Assembly: GCA_015234065.1 (NCBI GenBank)
Contig: JADFWS010000007.1
Coordinates: 1-34,251 of the forward strand
Length of the DNA stretch: 34,251 nt
Reading direction: 5' to 3'
Source: Candidatus Omnitrophota bacterium
Lineage (GTDB): Bacteria > Omnitrophota > Gorgyraeia > Zapsychrales > Fredricksoniimonadaceae
In this document: in pieces, positions 29,498 through 34,251 of the stretch
How the letters are laid out: each line of letters begins with the position of its first letter
How positions within the stretch are numbered: the stretch's first letter is position 1
The notes under the pieces: model-generated
Told to the model about the DNA's origin: nothing
Database searches by the model: none
Seen by the model: only the letters and a program-made list of their open reading frames with translations
Position numbers and translations under genes: made by a program

Positions 29498-31366
29498 ATG
29501 CCTAATTCTTATCATTGCATAGTTGTTGGTGCCGGCCATGCCGGCATTGAAGCGGCGCTGCTTCCGGCGCGCATGGGCGTCAAAACGCTCATGGTGAACT
29601 ATGCGTTCTCGACCATCGGGCTTATGAGTTGTAATCCGGCGCTGGGTGGCGTAGGCAAGGGCCAGCTGGTGCGCGAAACGGATATTCTCGGCGGTGAGAT
29701 GGGCCGGGCCGCGGATGTGACCGGGATCCAATTCCGCACACTCAATGCGTCCAAGGGGCCCGCGGTCCATTCGTCGCGCTGTCAGTCGGATCGGGCGGGG
29801 TATAGCGCGTATATGCAGGATGTGATCCGCCATCAGCCGAACCTTTCTTTTGTTGAGGGAGAGGCGGTTGAGGTGATGGTTTATAACGGGCGCGTGACGG
29901 GCCTGAAAATGGCGGACGGCGTCGTGTTTGAAGCGCCGAATGTCATTATTACTGCCGGAACATTCTTGAATGGCCGTATCCATCTGGGGCCTGAAATTAC
30001 ACCTGGCGGGCGCATTGATGAGAAGCCGTCCTTGTTATTGGCGGAGAATCTGAAAGACCTGGGTTTTGTGATCCGGAATTTCAAGACCGGAACGCCGCCA
30101 CGGCTCGACGGACGCACGATCGATTATTCCCGCATGACCGCGCAGTATTCGGATGCGGCGTTTGTGCCGTTCTCGTATCGCACACCGGAAATCCCAAAAG
30201 ATAAAAAGCTTGTGCCGTGCTGGATCACAGAAACAACCGCGCGCACGCACGCGATCATCAAAGAGAACTTTCATCTTTCGCCCATGTATTCCGGCCAGAT
30301 CGACGCGACCGGTGTGCGTTATTGCCCGTCGATCGAGGATAAGCTCAAAAAATTTGCAACCAAGGAGCGCCATCCGGTCTTTATCGAGCCCGACGGGATC
30401 GATACACCGGTCGTGTATCCGAACGGCATCTCGACCGGGTTGCCAAAGGACGTGCAGGAAGCGTTCGTGCATACGATCCCGGGCCTTGAGAAAGCGGAAT
30501 TTATCCGGTACGGCTATTCGATCGAGCATGGTGTTATTTACGCCGAGGAGTTAAAAGGCAGTCTGGAATCCAAGCGCATTGCAGGATTGTTTTTTGCCGG
30601 ACAGCTGAATGGCACGACCGGCTATGAAGAAGCGGCGGTGCAGGGCTGTGTCGCCGGGATCAACGCGGCTTTGCGTGCGCAAAACAAGGCGCCGTTTATT
30701 CTGCGCCGGGACGAGGCCTATGCGGGCGTGCTGATCGACGACCTGATCACTAAAGGGACGAATGAGCCGTATCGCATGTTCACGTCGCGTGTGGAATACC
30801 GGTTGGTTGTGCGCGAGGACAATACGGATGAACGCCTGGCCGCGTATGCGCACGGTTTTGGCGTTATGAGTGATGCCGCTTATGATGCGATCCGGCAGAA
30901 ATATGAGATGGTTCAGCGTGTGCGGGCGCGGCTGCGGGCCGTGTCCGGCGGGCCCAAAGAGTTGAATACGATTCTGGAAGCGCGCGGCTCTGCGGCGATG
31001 GCACAGTTGATGCCGCTGTCGGATGTGCTGCGGCGCCCGAATGTCCGTTACGAAGATTTAAGCCCGCTTGATCCGGAATTAGCGGCAGTCCCGGCAGCGG
31101 TTGCGGCGCGCGTGGAATATGATCTGAAATATGAAGGGTTTATTGAGCGTCAGCATAAGGATATTGCGAAGTTCCGTCATCTTGAAAACATCAAAATTCC
31201 TGATGGGTTTGAATATAAAGGGATCCCGAGTTTGTCGTTTGAAGCCTGTCAGAAGTTGTCTGCGGTGCGCCCGGCGACGCTGGCTCAGGCCAACCGCATT
31301 TCCGGCATCACGCCGGCCGCCATCACCATCCTCATGATCGCCCTCAAAAAGCATTTTGCTAAATAA
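29498..31366 (+). CDS. mnmG: tRNA uridine-5-carboxymethylaminomethyl modification enzyme MnmG (GidA)
   Basis: A 622-aa flavoprotein of normal family length. With MnmE it installs the (carboxymethyl)aminomethyl group on U34 of certain tRNAs, using FAD, a methylene-folate donor and glycine or ammonium. Visible signatures are the FAD-binding GAGHAGIEAA (11-20), SCNPALGGVGKGQLVRETD, the TGTPPRLDGRTIDYS segment and the C-terminal GITPAAITILMIALKK. I start at ATG 29498 (MPNSYHCIVVGAG), four bases after the stop of the small gene; the longer frame upstream is only a shadow of that gene. mnmE is not in this window. Confidence 0.96.
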   Translation: MPNSYHCIVVGAGHAGIEAALLPARMGVKTLMVNYAFSTIGLMSCNPALGGVGKGQLVRETDILGGEMGRAADVTGIQFRTLNASKGPAVHSSRCQSDRAGYSAYMQDVIRHQPNLSFVEGEAVEVMVYNGRVTGLKMADGVVFEAPNVIITAGTFLNGRIHLGPEITPGGRIDEKPSLLLAENLKDLGFVIRNFKTGTPPRLDGRTIDYSRMTAQYSDAAFVPFSYRTPEIPKDKKLVPCWITETTARTHAIIKENFHLSPMYSGQIDATGVRYCPSIEDKLKKFATKERHPVFIEPDGIDTPVVYPNGISTGLPKDVQEAFVHTIPGLEKAEFIRYGYSIEHGVIYAEELKGSLESKRIAGLFFAGQLNGTTGYEEAAVQGCVAGINAALRAQNKAPFILRRDEAYAGVLIDDLITKGTNEPYRMFTSRVEYRLVVREDNTDERLAAYAHGFGVMSDAAYDAIRQKYEMVQRVRARLRAVSGGPKELNTILEARGSAAMAQLMPLSDVLRRPNVRYEDLSPLDPELAAVPAAVAARVEYDLKYEGFIERQHKDIAKFRHLENIKIPDGFEYKGIPSLSFEACQKLSAVRPATLAQANRISGITPAAITILMIALKKHFAK

Positions 31367-31377
31367 TCAACAACCGA

Positions 31378-31396
31378 CATAACCTCCGGGGTTATG
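31378..31396. terminator. Possible bidirectional terminator between mnmG and thiF
   Basis: CATAACC (31378-31384) and GGTTATG (31390-31396) form a 7-bp stem with a 5-base loop between the convergent genes, overlapping the stop of thiF. The T-run is poor on both sides, so termination is only a suggestion. Confidence 0.35.
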
Positions 31397-32000
31397 AACG
31401 CTCGAGTGCGAGCCGCAGGATGACTTCGGCCATTTTGGCGGCACATTGCATGACGCGAGGTGCCAGGGGGGCGGCGCCAGTGTGGATGTCGGCACTATTG
31501 TCGCCGACGATATACAGGTTCCCTGTTTTCTTGACCGCGGTCACATGACTTTCGTCCAGCCCTGCCATGCCGTTGCCGCTCACCACAAATTTGGCTTTTG
31601 ATACGGCCCATCCGACGAACGCGGTTTTTGTTTCTGCCTGATCGAACGCTTCAACCAGGATCGCACAATGTGTAAAGAACGTGTCGGCCGACGCCGGTGA
31701 CCACTCACTTAAATGCGTGATGATGTCCAGGTCCGGATTGATCGTGAGCAGCCGTTTTTTCAGGCACAGGACTTTGGGCTTGCCAATGTCGGCGAGCGTG
31801 TAGTCCTGGCGATTCAGATTGGACGCTTCAATGGTATCTTTATCGAGGATCGAGATCTTTTTAAAGCCGGTGCGGACGAGAATAATGGCAATGTTCGACC
31901 CCAGGCCGCCGGCGCCGGCAATACCGATGCGTTGTTGCTGGATAACTTCCAGCTGTTCAGGCTTTAAATAGCGTAAAAGGGCGGTTTCAAAAATGTTCAT
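31392..32000 (-). CDS. thiF: ThiF-type sulfur-carrier adenylyltransferase
   Basis: A 202-aa E1-like enzyme of the short ThiF class. It adenylates the C-terminal glycine of ThiS so that sulfur can be loaded for thiazole synthesis. The nucleotide-binding GAGGLGSN (29-36) and LDKDTIEASNLNRQ (52-65), with the catalytic-site Asn and Arg, are intact. I start at ATG 32000 (MNIFETALLRYLKPEQ); the longer GTG reading to 32030 lacks support. It is the last gene of the thi cluster, but 160 bases with an inverted repeat pair separate it from thiH, and TAAAAT stands just before the start, so it may be transcribed separately. The cysteine pairs of MoeB-type zinc sites are not seen. Confidence 0.88.
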   Translation of the reverse strand: MNIFETALLRYLKPEQLEVIQQQRIGIAGAGGLGSNIAIILVRTGFKKISILDKDTIEASNLNRQDYTLADIGKPKVLCLKKRLLTINPDLDIITHLSEWSPASADTFFTHCAILVEAFDQAETKTAFVGWAVSKAKFVVSGNGMAGLDESHVTAVKKTGNLYIVGDNSADIHTGAAPLAPRVMQCAAKMAEVILRLALERS

Positions 32001-32052
32001 ATGTATTTTAGAGACTTGCAAAGAAAGCACGCGTCATGTTGAACCTGCTCTC

Positions 32053-32170
32053 GTCATCCTGAGGCCGTAGGCCGAAGGATCCCCTGCATTATCTTATCAG
32101 CATGCTGTTGATGCGCAAATCAAGAAATCCGGGAGATCCTTCGCCCGCCTTCGGCGGGACTCAGGATGAC
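32053..32170. repeat. Palindromic repeat family B, facing pair between thiH and thiF
   Basis: GTCATCCTGA at 32053-32062 and TCAGGATGAC at 32161-32170 are the outer arms. Each half is itself a hairpin: GAGGCCGTAGGCCGAAGGAT on the left, and CCCGCCTTCGGCGGG within the right half. The left half also carries GAAGGATCCCCTGCATTAT, shared with the terminator at 22716-22766. The right arm supplies the final Ser-Ser codons and the stop of thiH. The 160-base gap between the genes holds nothing else recognisable. Confidence 0.85.
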
Positions 32171-33186
32171 GTGCTTTGCGTGTTATCAATCCTTCGCCAG
32201 TCGGTGAATACGGGATCAAAGCCGTGTGTTTTCAAATATTCGATCATTTCCGGCGTGGAGCGGGCGTCATTAATGTCGAATTGCGGGGCGCCCTCGGTCG
32301 CGGTCCCGGCGTAGCCGCCGACCGTGGTTTTAGACCCGGCAGACACGCGCGTCACACAGATCTCAAGCATCCGGTTGCGCAGTGCGGCGCTTTCACGCGT
32401 CGAGAGATTAATGCCGACACGCGGAAACAATGTCCGCGTCAGTGCCATAATTTTTACCAGTGTGATGTCATCAATCAAGTTGGGTGTAAAAGGCGCGCCT
32501 TTGATCGCCCGCAGGCGCGGGAATGACAGTGAATATTCTACACCGGGAAACGCCTGTTCCATATCGCGCAAATGGGCGTAAAGCGACGCAAGGTCTTCCG
32601 CTAGAGGCCCAAGCCCGAGGAGAATGCCAATGGAAATATGCCGCATACCGGCCGCGGCAATGCGCCGGGGGGCGTCGTAACGAAAATCATAATCCTGTTT
32701 CTGCCCGCCGAGGTGTACGTCTTTGTAACGCGCGCGGTCGTAGGTTTCCTGGTAGATCGTGACGCCATCCGCACCGGCGGCATATAAAGCGCGGTAATCA
32801 TCAACGCTCATGGGGAACACTTCAAGCGCAATACCTTGGAAATATTTTTTTGCGATCACGACGGCGTCCTGGATATAGCGGACAGGCGTCGCCTGCGGCG
32901 ATTCGCCGGTCAGGAGCAGGACATTTTGAATGCCTGTGGCCGCGATCGCGGCCAGTTCGGTGTCAATTTCTTCAAGTGTCAATTTGACGCGCTTGATCTT
33001 GTGATGGCTGTGAAATCCGCAATAGGTGCAGTGGCTTGAGCAGTAGTTGGAAATATACAGCGGCGTATAAAGGCCGATAGCTCGTCCGAAATACTGGCGT
33101 GTAAGGTCTTTGGCGTGTTGTGCCAGGGCTTCCAGCTGTTCGCGCGACGGATCGTTCAGAATAGCCGCGATCGCGTGACTATTCAT
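32161..33186 (-). CDS. thiH: 2-iminoacetate synthase ThiH (radical SAM tyrosine lyase)
   Basis: A 341-aa radical SAM enzyme that splits tyrosine to p-cresol and dehydroglycine for thiazole formation, the route typical of anaerobes. The iron-sulfur motif CX3CX2C is intact (C49, C53, C56 in [10 protein letters not shown]), and [20 protein letters not shown] is a typical ThiH C-terminal segment. The gene overlaps thiG by eight bases (thiG ends TATGAATAG), so translation is coupled. The last codons (TSS-stop) come from the palindromic repeat at 32161-32170, suggesting the original 3' end was replaced or extended by the element. Confidence 0.93.
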   Translation of the reverse strand: MNSHAIAAILNDPSREQLEALAQHAKDLTRQYFGRAIGLYTPLYISNYCSSHCTYCGFHSHHKIKRVKLTLEEIDTELAAIAATGIQNVLLLTGESPQATPVRYIQDAVVIAKKYFQGIALEVFPMSVDDYRALYAAGADGVTIYQETYDRARYKDVHLGGQKQDYDFRYDAPRRIAAAGMRHISIGILLGLGPLAEDLASLYAHLRDMEQAFPGVEYSLSFPRLRAIKGAPFTPNLIDDITLVKIMALTRTLFPRVGINLSTRESAALRNRMLEICVTRVSAGSKTTVGGYAGTATEGAPQFDINDARSTPEMIEYLKTHGFDPVFTDWRRIDNTQSTSS

Positions 33187-33952
33187 ACAAAAATCCGGTC
33201 AGCGGCGAGGACGCTTCGCCCGTCGGGCGTCTTGAGGGGAGCCCGCTTAAATATCCCGCGCGTCCTGCGTCGACGGCTTGCGCGAAGGCTTTGGCGATCA
33301 TGGCCGGGTTATCCGCAATGGCAACGGCGGTATTCACGAGGACCGCGGCCGCGCCGAGTTCCATGGCTTCACAGGCTTGCGACGGCGCGCCGATCCCGGC
33401 GTCCACAATGATCGGAAGCGAGATCTCGTTAATGAGCACCTGGATAAATGCGCGCGTTTGAAGTCCCTGATTTGAGCCGATAAAAGACCCGAGCGGCATG
33501 ACCGCGGCCGCGCCGGCTTCGACGAGGCGTCGTGCCACATAAAGGTCGGGTGTCACATAGGGAAGCACAATAAAACCTTCAGCGGCGAGGATCCTGGTGG
33601 CCTGGATCGTTGCGTCATTATCCGGAAGCAGATATTTGCTGTCGTTAATGACTTCGATCTTGACCCAGTTACCCTGGCCCGACGCCCGGGCCAGGCGTGC
33701 GATGCGGATCGCTTCATCCGCGGTGCGCGCGCCCGACGTATTCGTTAAAAGCGTGACGTTCTTGGGGATATATTCGAGGATATTGTCTTCGTGATGGTCA
33801 AGGTCGATGCGGCGCAAAGCCACGGTCACGATCTGGGTGCCCGAAGTTTCGATCGCGGCTTTTAAATCCGCCTTGCTTTTAAACTTTCCGGTCCCAAGCA
33901 GAAAACGGCTTGTGAATGTTGTTCGGGCAATGGTGAAAGCTGTGTCTATCAT
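33179..33952 (-). CDS. thiG: Thiazole synthase ThiG
   Basis: A 257-aa TIM-barrel enzyme that joins 1-deoxy-xylulose 5-phosphate, dehydroglycine and ThiS-thiocarboxylate to form the thiazole of thiamine. The catalytic lysine is expected at K98 in [16 protein letters not shown], followed by [12 protein letters not shown] and [18 protein letters not shown], the phosphate-binding and cofactor loops; all are intact. The C-terminus is the usual SSPLTGF. Its start shares one base with the thiS stop (TAATG), and its stop lies inside the thiH start region, so thiS, thiG and thiH are tightly coupled. Confidence 0.95.
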   Translation of the reverse strand: MIDTAFTIARTTFTSRFLLGTGKFKSKADLKAAIETSGTQIVTVALRRIDLDHHEDNILEYIPKNVTLLTNTSGARTADEAIRIARLARASGQGNWVKIEVINDSKYLLPDNDATIQATRILAAEGFIVLPYVTPDLYVARRLVEAGAAAVMPLGSFIGSNQGLQTRAFIQVLINEISLPIIVDAGIGAPSQACEAMELGAAAVLVNTAVAIADNPAMIAKAFAQAVDAGRAGYLSGLPSRRPTGEASSPLTGFLYE

Positions 33953-34152
33953 TATCCGCCGCCTACGAAGGTAACAAGTTCAATGGTCGCGTTCTCTGGA
34001 ATGACGATAGAGCCCCAGTGCGCTTTGTTGGTGATAGCGCCGTTCATTTCAGCGATGACATGAAGGGGATTTTTGGCTGTTTGTTCCACCAAAGACGTCA
34101 AGGTGCTTCCGGCAGGGATGGTGGTCTTTTTTCCGTTCAATAGAATGTCCAT
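33952..34152 (-). CDS. thiS: Sulfur carrier protein ThiS
   Basis: A 66-aa ubiquitin-like carrier ending in VGGG; the final glycine is adenylated by ThiF and converted to a thiocarboxylate. Length, the N-terminal MDILLNGKK and the C-terminal Gly tail fit the family. I start at ATG 34152; the longer TTG reading to 34191 adds thirteen residues not found in ThiS. It is first in the thi cluster, sharing one base with thiG. Confidence 0.93.
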   Translation of the reverse strand: MDILLNGKKTTIPAGSTLTSLVEQTAKNPLHVIAEMNGAITNKAHWGSIVIPENATIELVTFVGGG

Positions 34153-34251
34153 AAGTTTTGCTATCTTACCCCCGCCGCTTTCAAAAAGCAAGGCGTTGTC
34201 AACTTGTAATTGTTTAGCAATTCGAAAGAATTGATATTTGCAGATCCATTT
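34153..34251 (-). promoter_or_regulatory. Upstream region of thiS; no TPP riboswitch visible
   Basis: On the minus strand TTGACA is at 34202-34197 and TAAGAT close to the ATG, but they are about 28 bases apart and do not form one promoter. A weaker TTGCTT, 17-base spacer, TAAGAT is possible. The 99 available bases show no thi-box consensus; one could lie beyond the window edge. Confidence 0.3.

Noticed and set aside
34153-34251. TPP riboswitch before thiS
   Set aside because: No thi-box consensus is seen in the 99 bases available; the window may be cut short.

Overview
The window reads like a chromosomal segment of an uncultured Gram-negative bacterium, most likely an Omnitrophota (formerly OP3) genome. 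The lineage call is inference. It rests on a giant multidomain ORF, on a secreted 1084-aa protein of a type I associate from memory with that phylum, and on palindromic repeats read in frame through coding sequence. No database was searched. I see no tRNA, rRNA, CRISPR array, transposase or integrase.

Layout. (1) 1-10845, + strand: 3' part of one uninterrupted reading frame, open at the left edge, at least 3614 codons. In order it holds a degenerate adenosine-deaminase-like domain, a LOG (PGGxGT) domain, a membrane block, a kinase-like domain, a possible PD-(D/E)XK nuclease-like patch, a HAD hydrolase domain, a second membrane block and a C-terminal canonical Ser/Thr kinase. (2) 10874-11796, - strand: a 62-aa membrane protein translationally coupled to a CvpA-family protein. 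(3) 12007-24254, + strand: two PilZ proteins, a GH94 phosphorylase, a sugar ABC importer without ATPase (binding lipoprotein and two permeases), a secreted GH2-like hydrolase, a secreted protein built of a module also found in the hydrolase, a carbohydrate-binding-like lipoprotein and a membrane-anchored coiled-coil protein. (4) 24263-25267: a LacI-family regulator. (5) 25415-28669: the 1084-aa secreted protein, carrying two 96-bp repeats in frame. (6) 28755-31366: a nucleotidyltransferase, a 68-aa partner and mnmG. (7) 31392-34152, - strand: thiS-thiG-thiH-thiF, thiazole synthesis for thiamine.

How the genes fit together. Region 3 looks like a glucan or oligosaccharide module. A periplasmic or surface hydrolase and a binding lipoprotein would release and capture glycans, the importer would bring oligosaccharides in, and the GH94 enzyme would split them with phosphate. 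LacI is a likely regulator, and the two PilZ proteins suggest a cyclic-di-GMP link.

The most unusual signal is the behaviour of two palindromic repeat families. One (GGGACACACTATT arms) occurs twice inside the giant ORF, in the same frame, each time just before a hydrophobic segment, and once at the end of the 1084-aa gene, where it supplies the stop codon. The other (GTCATCCTGAG arms) occurs as two in-frame 32-codon insertions in the 1084-aa gene, as a terminator-like hairpin, and as an inverted pair that supplies the stop codon of thiH. The second main signal is a WDP/FW-signature module shared by two adjacent secreted proteins.
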